DNA of 64,000 nucleotides. Source: Paraflavitalea sp966211765. Its GTDB lineage: Bacteria > Bacteroidota > Bacteroidia > Chitinophagales > Chitinophagaceae. Position 1 is the stretch's first letter, and each line of letters opens with the position of its first letter. The stretch covers positions 310,001-374,000 of the forward strand of contig CBIHOV010000001.1 of assembly GCA_966211765.1 (NCBI GenBank), in the 5' to 3' direction. Below are positions 25,738 to 35,306 of this stretch, one piece after another. Under the pieces are notes generated by a model. That model was not told the origin of the DNA. It ran no database searches and was given only the letters and a program-made list of their open reading frames with translations. A program made the position numbers and the translations under genes.

Positions 25738-28700
25738 ATGTCATCCCGTTTGTTACTCTTTTGTTTGCTGCTGCTACCGGCAGCAGCCGGGTTCTGCCAG
25801 ATACCTGAATCACCACAGGCGCCGCCTTCTCCCAATGCTTTTGCCTTTGATCAGGTAAGAAAGGTGCCGGTCTACCACTTTACAGGATTGCCTACGCTAC
25901 AGATCCCACTCAGCCAAACCACCTACAAGACAACGCAGGTGAATATGGGCCTGAGCTATCATGCCAGCGGGTTCAAGCCCGATCAGCATGCTTCCTGGGT
26001 AGGGACTGGCTGGACATTGCAGGTAGGCGGCGCCATCACCCGCCAGGTGAATGGATTGCCGGATGAATATGCGTACACCATGTACAACCAGGTAAACGCG
26101 GGCCAAACGGCCACGTATAACCTTGGATGGATAAAAGGGGATCAGTTTATCGGCTATAGCTATGGACTGAACTTTTTGATGAATGGTGGCGGTCACTGGG
26201 TGGATAAGAAATTCCAGACCGGGCTACCGCACGAATACGTTAAATATCCCTGGCCCTTGCCCTACCGGGGAAGTTATATGGGTGCCAGTTGTGTGATCAC
26301 CGACAGGTTCTACCAGTTCCATTTAATGGTGAATGAAGTGGATTCCTACTATCCCGGCACCCGGGATGTGCAGCGGGACGAATTCTCTTTTAACGTCTTC
26401 GGTTATTCGGGTAAATTTTATTTTAAAGACAACAATGAGATCGTAGTGGTATCCGATAAGAAATTCAGGGTGGAACGGATAGCCCCTGAGATCCCCATCC
26501 CGGCATCGCTGCTCCAGCCCAATGCCGATCCGCAGGCCGGCGCTACCTGCCCGCAGTGGATGCTGGGCATGTCGCCTTATAAGTCAAGCAACTACTATCC
26601 CAAAACATTAGCTGGGTTTAGCCTGCAGGCTGAAGACGGGACCATCTTTACGTTTGGCAATTACCAACCAGGCCAGGATGCCATTGAATACTCGATAGGA
26701 GAAAATTATAAGTTGGGGACGGCCGGCTTTGGACAGCAGAACTACACGGATCACTGGATAGCCAATACCTGGTACCTCACATCCGTGCGGTTTCCGGATG
26801 GGCGATGGCTGTGCCTGGACTATCAGCGTGACGAATATATCCGCACCATTTACAACAGTGAAATGACCCTGGACGTTCAGCAGAATAGCCAGAGCCCGGG
26901 ATGCGGCAATGCCAATTCAACAGCGCCTTTGCCCGGCCAAATTGCAGCCAGCAAAATTATATCACCGGTGTACCTCAAAAGGGTATTTGGTGATGTGGCC
27001 GAATTCAACTTCACCTACAGCAATACCAACGAAAGCAATCTATTAACGACCAATGCGGTGCAAAACTTCAAATGGAAAAAGCTGGACACAGTAGAAGTGA
27101 AGGATATGATGGGCATGCATTACAAATGGGCTTTTACTTATGATGCATTGGCGAACTGGTCTCAACGGCTTTTTTTGAATAAGGTAGAACGACTTGATCC
27201 AACCAATGTTCCCACAGGAGAGCGGTATCTGTTCCAATACAATAACCACCTCACGCTTCCCAATTACAATGCCGGCGCCAATGACCACTGGGGGTATTGG
27301 AATGGTACCCCCTCGACTTCTGTATATGGTAAGAGCAATGGGCTGCTGGATACTTTGCGTAGCCCATCATTGACCCACACGCTGGCAGGTGTTTTAAAAA
27401 AGGTGATCTATCCAACAGGCGGCTACCGGGAATTTACTTATGAACAAAATACCTGTCGCAAGAAAGTAAAAATGGAAAGGATGCTGGGTGTGGACAGCCT
27501 CGCTGCCAACTTTCCGACGGGCGGTTTACGCATTGCCAGCATCAGGACGGTGGATACGGTGACGGGGCAGGCCAATACCACCCGTTATTTTTACGTGTCG
27601 GATTATAACCCTGCTTTGACCTATGCACAAAACGCAGCGCTTCCTTCCAGCGGGGTGCGTAACAGCCATAGTTATGTATACCATTGGCAGGATGTGATCG
27701 GCCAGTTCTATGCACCCTTTCCCACCTGTTTACAAAACCTGAAGTTCAAAATATCATCGAATCAACCGATGAACGCCATCCTGGACGATTACCATGTGGG
27801 CTATAGTACGGTGGTGGAAGTACGGCAGGACTCTGCCTATACAGTTCGGCGCTTTACCAACCATGACAACGGACACGCGGATGACAGCCTTATATCCAGT
27901 GTTAACCCCTTTGCATCTCCCTACCGGAGGTATTCTTCCCGCTCGCTGCAAAGAGGAAAGATCAGTTTCGAAGGCCACTATACCAAAACTGGCAAGCTGA
28001 TCCAAAGTACAGAAACGGAGTACACGATCGTGCCCGCTTATAGCGGCGGACCTGCCAAAACTTTCCTGGATGCCTGGGCGCTGAACATCATCGATGCGAA
28101 TAATGGCAACGGCAGTGTATCGGCCTGGGAAGTGATACCGGTGAGTTATATATTTTCAGACCAATACAAGGAATATACTTATGGGTACCTGCCCGCCAGG
28201 GTGACCAACAAACTGTACCACGACAACGCTGCGCAAGCTATCACCACGGTGCAGGAAATGGAGTACAATAGTCCTTTCCACTGGCAGGTGACCGCATTAA
28301 AGAATACCAACAGTAATGGCAAGATCTCGCAGCAGGTAATTAAATACCCCGCGGACTATCCATCTACTTTTGTTACGGACAGACTGGTAAATTCTTATTG
28401 GTTAACAACGCCTATTGAAAAAATAAACCTGTTCAAAGATTCTGCCACCGGGCCATTAAAAGTAAAGGGGGCCTTGCTGAGTGAGTTTGCCATCAACCCG
28501 TACAGTTCCGGCGAGGCCTCTGTGCCCATGAATACTTATAGCCTGAAGGTGGACAGCCCCTTCCTCTATGCTGAGATGGGCACTACCGTACCGGTCACTT
28601 ACAGTTATCCATCCACCTCTGCCTGGACCAAAGACCCGCGCTACCGGCTCGATAAATACGTAAAGAAATATGATTCGCTCTTTAATATCCTGGAAGCGCA

Positions 28701-29382
28701 TACTGCAGACGGGCAAAAGACCTGGGTGCATATGGGCTACCGGGGTCTGAAAACGCTTGGGCTGCACACTTTAAGTACAGGCTCTTTCTGGATCCCTGCG
28801 TATACCAGCTTTGAAACGCTTCCTGTAAGGGCGGTTTATGATTATGCTACCGTACAAACCATTCCCGATAATCCATCATGGATATTGATAGGCAACCGGG
28901 ATACGACGGTGGCCTTTACAGGTAAGAACTCCTTTGTGGGCAGGGTAAAATATAACGGCATTTATATTACCGGCCGCATCCTCCTGGCGGCCCGGGCCAG
29001 CGGGGCCACGCCCACACTGGAACGTTATGACCCAAACAGTGGTACCTATATCCCCATTACTACTGTTACTCCCACGCTCATCGGACAAAAGGATGGCTGG
29101 AAGATATGGCAGTACATCTATGGCAACGCGGGTATCCAGTTTGTCATCAATACCAATGGGAACCAGATAGATGAATTGCGGATGGGGGCCAACTCCAACG
29201 GCGACCTTACGCATTTTTCCACCGTGACCTATGTGGGTAACCGCATGACGGAAAAGACGGATGCCCGCTATATGCGTATCCGGTTTGAATACGACAAGAT
29301 TGGCCGGCTGGTCCGTGTACGTGATGATAATGGTAAAATTCTGGAGCAGTATGAATACAAGTTCCGGATACCCTCAAATTGA
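25738..29382 (+). CDS. Large exported RHS-type protein, N-terminal half of a split cocoon
   Basis: 1214 residues with a Sec signal (SSRLLLFCLLLLPAAAGFCQ). The start of the mature part (VPVYHFTGLPTLQIPLSQ ... LSYHASGFKPDQHASWVGTGWTLQVGGAITRQVNGLPDEY) is the segment typical of Bacteroidota RHS/SpvB-like proteins. The body is beta-strand rich; a single YD-type repeat lies at the very end (MRIRFEYDKIGRLVRVRDDNGKILEQYEY). It has no RHS core or toxin tail, so on its own it is an open shell fragment. The next gene begins 20 bases later with DUF6443 and carries the core. By analogy with TcB and TcC of ABC toxins, the two may assemble one encapsulating shell. Confidence 0.78.
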   Translation: MSSRLLLFCLLLLPAAAGFCQIPESPQAPPSPNAFAFDQVRKVPVYHFTGLPTLQIPLSQTTYKTTQVNMGLSYHASGFKPDQHASWVGTGWTLQVGGAITRQVNGLPDEYAYTMYNQVNAGQTATYNLGWIKGDQFIGYSYGLNFLMNGGGHWVDKKFQTGLPHEYVKYPWPLPYRGSYMGASCVITDRFYQFHLMVNEVDSYYPGTRDVQRDEFSFNVFGYSGKFYFKDNNEIVVVSDKKFRVERIAPEIPIPASLLQPNADPQAGATCPQWMLGMSPYKSSNYYPKTLAGFSLQAEDGTIFTFGNYQPGQDAIEYSIGENYKLGTAGFGQQNYTDHWIANTWYLTSVRFPDGRWLCLDYQRDEYIRTIYNSEMTLDVQQNSQSPGCGNANSTAPLPGQIAASKIISPVYLKRVFGDVAEFNFTYSNTNESNLLTTNAVQNFKWKKLDTVEVKDMMGMHYKWAFTYDALANWSQRLFLNKVERLDPTNVPTGERYLFQYNNHLTLPNYNAGANDHWGYWNGTPSTSVYGKSNGLLDTLRSPSLTHTLAGVLKKVIYPTGGYREFTYEQNTCRKKVKMERMLGVDSLAANFPTGGLRIASIRTVDTVTGQANTTRYFYVSDYNPALTYAQNAALPSSGVRNSHSYVYHWQDVIGQFYAPFPTCLQNLKFKISSNQPMNAILDDYHVGYSTVVEVRQDSAYTVRRFTNHDNGHADDSLISSVNPFASPYRRYSSRSLQRGKISFEGHYTKTGKLIQSTETEYTIVPAYSGGPAKTFLDAWALNIIDANNGNGSVSAWEVIPVSYIFSDQYKEYTYGYLPARVTNKLYHDNAAQAITTVQEMEYNSPFHWQVTALKNTNSNGKISQQVIKYPADYPSTFVTDRLVNSYWLTTPIEKINLFKDSATGPLKVKGALLSEFAINPYSSGEASVPMNTYSLKVDSPFLYAEMGTTVPVTYSYPSTSAWTKDPRYRLDKYVKKYDSLFNILEAHTADGQKTWVHMGYRGLKTLGLHTLSTGSFWIPAYTSFETLPVRAVYDYATVQTIPDNPSWILIGNRDTTVAFTGKNSFVGRVKYNGIYITGRILLAARASGATPTLERYDPNSGTYIPITTVTPTLIGQKDGWKIWQYIYGNAGIQFVINTNGNQIDELRMGANSNGDLTHFSTVTYVGNRMTEKTDARYMRIRFEYDKIGRLVRVRDDNGKILEQYEYKFRIPSN

Positions 29383-29402
29383 TCCACTCCAAAATGTAAC
29401 CC

Positions 29403-32400
29403 ATGCGCTATACAAGCAGCTTTATTATATTGATCACTCTGCAATTGTTTGCAGGCAGGGCCAGCGGTCAGCAATCGACGCCCAGCCCTTACGGGAATGT
29501 GGCCATAAACTACCTGCGTACCTGGCAGGCCAAGGCGCCTATTGGTGATCCGGACAGTGTGGTGAATGCCGGTTTGCGGGAAGTGAAACAAACTACGGTG
29601 TATGTAGATGGCCTTGGACGCAACCTGCAAACGGTGGTGAAGAAAGGATCCTTGCCCTTTAACGATACTGCGCGTGACCTGGTAAAAGGACAGGTATATG
29701 ATGCATTGGGCCGCCACAGCATCGACTACCTGTGGTTTGCTGCCAACAATACGGGCGGCAATACGTCGATCAGTAACGGCGGTCTCAAAAACAACCCCTT
29801 TGCGCAAGAGGTGAGCTTTTACAACCAGCGGCTGGCCGGACAGCCCGGTGAGACGAATGTAGGTGGCGGATCGCTCAACTGGGCCTACAATGCCACGCTC
29901 TATGATGGCTCGCCACTGGACAGGGTATCGGTATCATTACCGGCCGGTGTAAGCTGGGTGGGCGGGGGCAGGGGTACCCGATCAAATTATTGGGTCAATA
30001 CATTGGCAGACAGTGTGCGCCTATGGCAGGTGAAGGATGTGGCCAATGATTGGGGTACTTATAACTCTACCGGTATATATGCAGCTGGCCAGTTGTATAA
30101 GAATGTGATCACGGATGAGCAGGGCAGGCAAACCATTGAATTCAAGGATAAGGCGGGCAGGCTGATCCTGCGTAAAATGCAGACGACTGCGACGGCGGAT
30201 GGTGGCGCGGGCAGCGGCCACCAGGGTTGGGCCTGTACTTATTATGTTTATGATGACCTTGACAACCTGCGGCTGGTGGTGCAACCTATGGGCGTGCAAT
30301 TGCTGGCTGCGAACAGTTGGAATACTACAGCGCTCTCCGGGGCAATTTTGGCGGAGCAATGTTTCCGGTATGAATACAACCATAGAAAAAAGGTGATCCG
30401 CAAAAAACATCCCGGCGTTGGTGAAGTGTGGATGGTGTATGATGGTCGCGACAGGTTGGTGCTGGTGCAGGATGCCAACCTGCGGGCGGGCAGTCCGGCC
30501 AAATGGTCATATACACTGTACGATGAACTGAACCGCCCTGTATCCACCGGCCTGTGGAATAACAATCAATCCATCACCTGGCATAAAGCAGCCGCCGAAA
30601 ACAGCAGCGCCTATCCTGACCTCACGGGCGCTACCTATGAAGAACTTACGGTAACGCATTATGATGATTACACAGGTATACCAGCCGGATTCGCCGCCAC
30701 CCTCTCTACACTCAATATTACCAGTAATACTATCAACACCAGTTATAACAGCAGTCCGGAGTATGCCGAGCCGCTTACGCAAACGAAGAACCCCAGCGGT
30801 ATGATCACCTGGACGAAGGTAAAAGTGCTGGGCACTGCCCAGTATCTCTATGCCGTGAATTATTACGACGAGAAAGCGCGCCTGATACAGGAGCAGGTGG
30901 AAAATATAACGGGGGCTATCAGCACCACTTCGCGCCAATACAATTTTGCCGGGCAGGTGATCCGCACGGTGCAGCGGCATGTAAAGGATGCTCCCAATAG
31001 CGTGTTTACCAATGTGTACAGTAGGAACAGCTATGACGACCTTGGCAGGATCGTGAGCATTGGGCAAAAGATCAACCTTTCCACGGATCCTTATAAGACG
31101 ATCGCTGAATATGGTTATGATGAACTGGGGCAATTGAAGATCAAGAAAATGGGTACCCATCCGCTGACAGGCCAGGCATTGGAAACACAGGACTTTGTGT
31201 ATAACCTGCGGGGATGGCTGCTGGGGGCCAATCGGGGCTTTGCGATGGACTCTAGCAACGGATCGCGGTATTTTGGCTATGATATTGGTTATGATAATGA
31301 GGGGCCTGCCATCTATGGTGCAGCGCATAGCTTTGCCACCAAACGTTATGACGGCGGTATTGGCAGGGTGCTGTGGAAATCGGTGGGTGATCAAAAGATC
31401 AGGAAGTATGAGGCCAGTTACGACAACCTCAATCAACTGACGGGCGCCGCTTTTTATCAATACAAAGGATCGGCCTTCACGCAGAACGAGCTGGACTTTA
31501 GCGTGAACGGCATCAGCTATGATGCCAATGGCAACCTGCTCAAGATGCTGCAGAAAGGGTGGAAGCCCGGCGGTACCGTTTTGCTGGATAGCTTACTGTA
31601 TACCTATCATCCTTATAGCAACCGGCTGAAGAGCGTGGTAGATGGCGTGAATGATACAGCTACGCTGCTGGGTGACTTTCGCGCTTCCACCACTTACATG
31701 ACAGCGCTGGGTGGAACGAAAACGGCAGCGGCCACGGATTATGGCTATGATGGCAATGGCAATATGAGCAAGGACCTGAATAAGGACCTGGGCCTTATCC
31801 GGTATAACTACCTCAACCTGCCTGAGTATATTGGCTTACCGGGTAAGGGCAGCATCAGCTTTTTGTACGATGCCAAAGGAACGAAGTTGCAAAAGACGGT
31901 GGTTGATTCCACCGTGAGCCCGGTACTCACCAGCACCACGCTTTATATCGACAACTTTGTGTATGAAAGCAAGGAACATGCAGTGGCGCAGCCGGAGGAT
32001 GAGATACAGACGCAGCAATTCTTTACGCATCCGGAAGGCCGCACCCGCTTTAAGGGTATTGATGGTTATAAGTACGACTACTTTGTGACGGACCACCTGA
32101 ACAGTGTGCGCATGGTGCTGTCCGAAGAGTTGACCGCCGATCCCTATCCCACACTAAGTCTGGAAGGAGCGGTGGGCAGCGCCCAGGTGACCAACCAGAA
32201 TACTTATTGGGAAAATAAAACAGGGGCTTCCATCAACGTAACGGCTGTGCGCAGCAGCAGGCCGGGCGCATTTGGGGATACAACGGCCAATGGCCAGCAA
32301 GTGATGCTGGTACGGAAATCCACCGGGGCTATTGGCGCGGCCAAGTTGCTCAAAGTAATGAAGGGGGACCGTTGCCATGTTTATTTAGAGTATTTCTATG

Positions 32401-33851
32401 CTGCAGCCAACACCAATAACACCGGCGCTTCCGGTATTACTTCCCTGCTCAGTTCTTTTGCGAGTGCATTAACGGCCAGTCCCGGTATAGCGGAGCTGCT
32501 AAAGCCCGGCGCTACGGGTTTGTCGGGCGCCCTTTCGGGCAATGCCGCGCTGAGTGGCTTGCTCAATAGTGCGGCCAATACCAGCGGTGGCAACCAGGCA
32601 CCCAAGGCCTACCTGAACGTGCTGTTCTTCGATGAGCAATTGCGGTTTGACCAGGCTGCCAGCCGGGTATTCCCGGTGGCCTATACGCCCAATACCAAAG
32701 GCGCTTTTGATAAGCGCCTGGCCAATGCTATAGAGGCCGGCAGGAACGGGTATGTATATATCTATTTCAGCAATGAAAGTGATGAGCTGGTCTATTTCGA
32801 TAATTTCATGCTCACGCACGAACATTCTCCGCTGCTGGAGGAAAACCACTATTATCCTTTTGGCCTTTCTATCGCTGCCATTAGCAGCAAAAGCATCGGT
32901 AATACACCTAACCGGTATGGTTATAATGGCAAGGAGAAACAATCAAGGGAACTGGGCCGCAAAGGCGGACTGGAATGGTATGATTACGGTGCGCGTATGT
33001 ACGATCCACAGATTGGCCGCTGGCATAGCCCGGACCCCAGCGCCTCTTCTTATAACTGGATATCGCCCTATAACTATGGTTTCAACAATCCTTTGCAGGT
33101 CATTGACCCTACGGGCAGGGATGGTATCGTGACGGGATCGGGCAGTCAAAGTGATCCCTATGTGGTAAAGGCCAATTACTATTACTACGGCATGAATGAT
33201 GACCAGAAGAAATCATTCCTGGCAGCGATCAAGGAATACAATAATGGTGGGAAGGCCCGCTCTATCAAGACCAAGGAGGGAACGGTGTATGTGAAGTTTG
33301 ACCTGGGCGCCAAAGAAGCTACGGATAAAGCGGATGCTAAAAAACAGGCTGGCGAAGATGTGGCGAAAGATGGGGAGAACCAGTATAGCTTTGGGAATAC
33401 GGTTACTGTGGGAAATGTTCCAGGGAAAGATGGTGTGCCGGATGAAAACACCTATGGTAAAGCCGATAACATGGATATTACCCTGGATGACCAGGACCTG
33501 GTAAACCTGAGTGAGAATGCGCCAGGCGCCAGTCTGGCCGTTATCAGACGGGGCAATGCCATCCATGAGATAGGGCATAACATTGGCGGTGTGCATGGTG
33601 ATCCCGGCAATATCATGAGCAATCTCAATGCTACGCAGATCAACGACCCCAACTCCGTCGGTGGCACGGGAAGGTTTAGCTACGAGCTACAGGCTGTTGA
33701 TGATGATGGTACTCGGGCCATTATTGGCAGGCGGGATACACCGCGTGGAAAAGTAGAATCAATATACATAACGCCAAAAGAGCGTCAGGCGCTACAAGAG
33801 GAACGGCAAGCAGGTGTAATCAGGCCTATTTCCAATATCCCCAAGCAATAA
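29403..33851 (+). CDS. DUF6443 RHS-core protein with C-terminal metzincin-like metallopeptidase tail
   Basis: 1482 residues. Signal peptide (RYTSSFIILITLQLFAGRASGQ); DUF6443 at about 30-110 (NYLRTWQAKAPIGDP ... VYVDGLGRNLQTVVKKGS); many YD repeats; the RHS core from about 880 (YDYFVTDHLNSVRMVL; HYYPFGLSI; RYGYNGKEKQ) to the end motif YDPQIGRWHSPDP ... NNPLQVIDPTGR. The second DPxG motif is at 1235-1238; the first is DPSA. The last 244 residues are a variable tail with HEIGHNIGGVH (H1388, E1389, H1392, H1398), the zinc site HEXXHXXGXXH, and a Met-turn candidate M1405. This fits a polymorphic toxin whose shell releases a metallopeptidase. No T9SS sorting domain or T6SS gene is present. Confidence 0.88.
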   Translation: MRYTSSFIILITLQLFAGRASGQQSTPSPYGNVAINYLRTWQAKAPIGDPDSVVNAGLREVKQTTVYVDGLGRNLQTVVKKGSLPFNDTARDLVKGQVYDALGRHSIDYLWFAANNTGGNTSISNGGLKNNPFAQEVSFYNQRLAGQPGETNVGGGSLNWAYNATLYDGSPLDRVSVSLPAGVSWVGGGRGTRSNYWVNTLADSVRLWQVKDVANDWGTYNSTGIYAAGQLYKNVITDEQGRQTIEFKDKAGRLILRKMQTTATADGGAGSGHQGWACTYYVYDDLDNLRLVVQPMGVQLLAANSWNTTALSGAILAEQCFRYEYNHRKKVIRKKHPGVGEVWMVYDGRDRLVLVQDANLRAGSPAKWSYTLYDELNRPVSTGLWNNNQSITWHKAAAENSSAYPDLTGATYEELTVTHYDDYTGIPAGFAATLSTLNITSNTINTSYNSSPEYAEPLTQTKNPSGMITWTKVKVLGTAQYLYAVNYYDEKARLIQEQVENITGAISTTSRQYNFAGQVIRTVQRHVKDAPNSVFTNVYSRNSYDDLGRIVSIGQKINLSTDPYKTIAEYGYDELGQLKIKKMGTHPLTGQALETQDFVYNLRGWLLGANRGFAMDSSNGSRYFGYDIGYDNEGPAIYGAAHSFATKRYDGGIGRVLWKSVGDQKIRKYEASYDNLNQLTGAAFYQYKGSAFTQNELDFSVNGISYDANGNLLKMLQKGWKPGGTVLLDSLLYTYHPYSNRLKSVVDGVNDTATLLGDFRASTTYMTALGGTKTAAATDYGYDGNGNMSKDLNKDLGLIRYNYLNLPEYIGLPGKGSISFLYDAKGTKLQKTVVDSTVSPVLTSTTLYIDNFVYESKEHAVAQPEDEIQTQQFFTHPEGRTRFKGIDGYKYDYFVTDHLNSVRMVLSEELTADPYPTLSLEGAVGSAQVTNQNTYWENKTGASINVTAVRSSRPGAFGDTTANGQQVMLVRKSTGAIGAAKLLKVMKGDRCHVYLEYFYAAANTNNTGASGITSLLSSFASALTASPGIAELLKPGATGLSGALSGNAALSGLLNSAANTSGGNQAPKAYLNVLFFDEQLRFDQAASRVFPVAYTPNTKGAFDKRLANAIEAGRNGYVYIYFSNESDELVYFDNFMLTHEHSPLLEENHYYPFGLSIAAISSKSIGNTPNRYGYNGKEKQSRELGRKGGLEWYDYGARMYDPQIGRWHSPDPSASSYNWISPYNYGFNNPLQVIDPTGRDGIVTGSGSQSDPYVVKANYYYYGMNDDQKKSFLAAIKEYNNGGKARSIKTKEGTVYVKFDLGAKEATDKADAKKQAGEDVAKDGENQYSFGNTVTVGNVPGKDGVPDENTYGKADNMDITLDDQDLVNLSENAPGASLAVIRRGNAIHEIGHNIGGVHGDPGNIMSNLNATQINDPNSVGGTGRFSYELQAVDDDGTRAIIGRRDTPRGKVESIYITPKERQALQEERQAGVIRPISNIPKQ

Positions 33852-33866
33852 ATAAAATAACTGCTT

Positions 33867-34478
33867 ATGCGCTTCAAATTGATATTTGTGTGCTTGTTCC
33901 TTGCATCCGTTTTTGGATTTTCACAGATTCGGTTTGTTGATACAATTACTATATCCGGCTATTTTTATTCATATACCTGGAAATTCCACAAAACCTATAA
34001 ACCATCTACGGGGATATTTGCAGATCATTCCTGTTTTGTTCCTAAATCGACTTTACAATATAGGTCACTCAAGGATCATTTAAAAAGCGACTACCTCAAA
34101 GAAAGAGATACCGTGAAATTTCTAAGCTGGCCGATAGATGATACGTTTCACCCGTACGAGACGGCGGACGAATCGGTTAAGCTCTGGATCGAAAAGGTGA
34201 AAGGAGTAGAGCCGTTTTACATAGGCCAAAAACCTTCCCGGTTTGGGGTAAAGGACTATCGGGTTTTCATCAGTTATGTCAATATCCAATGGCTGCATCT
34301 ACGGATGCCGGGAAAAGTGGCTTGTGATGATTTTAACTATCCATATACCTTTGATTGTGGGAAAAAGGCTGAGAATCGCGAGTATGATGTTTATTTACCC
34401 TTGAAGTTGCTGGAGTTGGAGCAGGGGATCAAATTGAAAAATGGGAAGCCGGTGCACCCTAAAAAAAGGAAGCAGTAA
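33867..34478 (+). CDS. Candidate periplasmic immunity protein for the metallopeptidase tail
   Basis: 203 residues, 15 bases after the RHS stop. It has a signal peptide (RFKLIFVCLFLASVFGFSQ), so it acts in the periplasm or outside. The mature protein is rich in aromatic and basic residues with a lysine-rich end (NGKPVHPKKRKQ) and resembles no family I know. Base composition is clearly more AT-rich than in the RHS gene body. Its position directly behind a toxin tail is where immunity genes sit, and the exported location would suit neutralising an envelope-acting peptidase. A truncated relative follows at once, which supports the cassette reading. The immunity role has not been shown; a co-secreted factor is the alternative. 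Confidence 0.6.
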   Translation: MRFKLIFVCLFLASVFGFSQIRFVDTITISGYFYSYTWKFHKTYKPSTGIFADHSCFVPKSTLQYRSLKDHLKSDYLKERDTVKFLSWPIDDTFHPYETADESVKLWIEKVKGVEPFYIGQKPSRFGVKDYRVFISYVNIQWLHLRMPGKVACDDFNYPYTFDCGKKAENREYDVYLPLKLLELEQGIKLKNGKPVHPKKRKQ

Positions 34479-34489
34479 AATAAGAGCTT

Positions 34490-34657
34490 ATGAACTTCAA
34501 GTTAATAATTACGCTCCTTGTTTTAATGCCTGTTTGTTGTTTTTCACAGATACGGTTTGTTGATACAGTGAGTGTAGCGGGGGACTTTTTTGAGGTTGTA
34601 TGGAAATGTCATAAGACTAGGATCCAGCCAAGATCTTTACGATCCGACATTTTGTAA
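34490..34657 (+). pseudogene. Truncated second copy of the candidate immunity gene
   Basis: 55 codons. The N-terminus (MNFKLIITLLVLMPVCCFSQ, then IRFVDTVSVAGDFFEVVWKC) matches that of the gene at 33867 (MRFKLIFVCLFLASVFGFSQ, then IRFVDTITISGYFYSYTWKF) through residue 43. Similarity then ends at about 34620, and the frame closes after 12 unrelated codons. Both starts share the same GCTTATG context. It is a remnant of a longer gene, cut 25 bases before the HxlR gene, and marks the right edge of the RHS locus. Confidence 0.85.
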
Positions 34658-34681
34658 CGAATTATCTTTTTCATTTAGGCC

Positions 34682-35080
34682 TCAGCCGGGGGAAGACTTA
34701 CCGGAAGACATCTCACTTTTGATTTTCGCCCGGTGCTGAATACCCCACCTGGTCATTGCACCAACAAGCTCCTCAAGCGTATGGCTGTAAGGCAATAATT
34801 GATATTCAATCGTTACGGGGTATCCTACTGTAGCCTTTTTTTCAATAAATCCATTCAGTTCCAGTTCTTTAAGTTCACTGGAGAGCACCCTTGCGGAAAT
34901 ACCCGTAACCTGTCTTTGAAGTTCGGTAAATCTGTTATTGCCTCTTGCCATTGCAATGATGATCATCAGTTTCCATTTCCCTCCAATGACATATAACGCG
35001 TCACTTACGGCTGTTAAAACCTTGGTACACTCCTCCGTAAACTCTTTGTTAACTACTGGTTTCCCGTTTTCTTCTTGCAT
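34682..35080 (-). CDS. HxlR-family winged-helix regulator
   Basis: 132 residues. The core ALYVIGGKWKLMIIIAMARGNNRFTELQRQVTGISARVLSSELKELELNGFIEKKATVGYPVTIEYQLLPYSHTLEELVGAM contains the GKWKxxI and FxELxRxxxGIxxRxLxxxLKxLExxGxI signature of HxlR, and the EYxLTxxG-type end is present as EYQLLPYSHTL. These dimeric regulators often sense reactive electrophiles or redox stress through cysteines. It is divergent from an NTF2-like gene at 35307, with overlapping promoters between, so it probably controls that gene and itself. Confidence 0.9.
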   Translation of the reverse strand: MQEENGKPVVNKEFTEECTKVLTAVSDALYVIGGKWKLMIIIAMARGNNRFTELQRQVTGISARVLSSELKELELNGFIEKKATVGYPVTIEYQLLPYSHTLEELVGAMTRWGIQHRAKIKSEMSSGKSSPG

Positions 35081-35137
35081 TGCTTAGTATTGAATTGTTA
35101 GTCGCTAACCTTTAGGTAACAGGTAATAAAATGTAAG

Positions 35138-35167
35138 CAAACATAGTCTAATTTTGACTTTTGCAAA
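35138..35167 (-). promoter_or_regulatory. Promoter of the HxlR-family gene
   Basis: On the minus strand TTTG (35167-35164), an 18-base spacer and TATGTTTG (35145-35138), a perfect TAnnTTTG. It lies 58 bases before the start codon. Confidence 0.65.
35149..35156 (+). promoter_or_regulatory. -7 element for the NTF2-like gene
   Basis: TAATTTTG on the plus strand, within the spacer of the opposing HxlR promoter. The gene starts 150 bases downstream. No clear -33 TTTG was found. Confidence 0.45.
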
Positions 35168-35306
35168 GACGACGGTTTGTTAAAACATGAAGTTGAAACG
35201 AATTATTACCATAGTTCTTAACCGGACAATTAGGGGCAGCAGTCGTAGGCAGATCACTGACACGCACAGTAGGTGGTGGTATTTTTCAAACATTAAATAG
35301 AATAGT

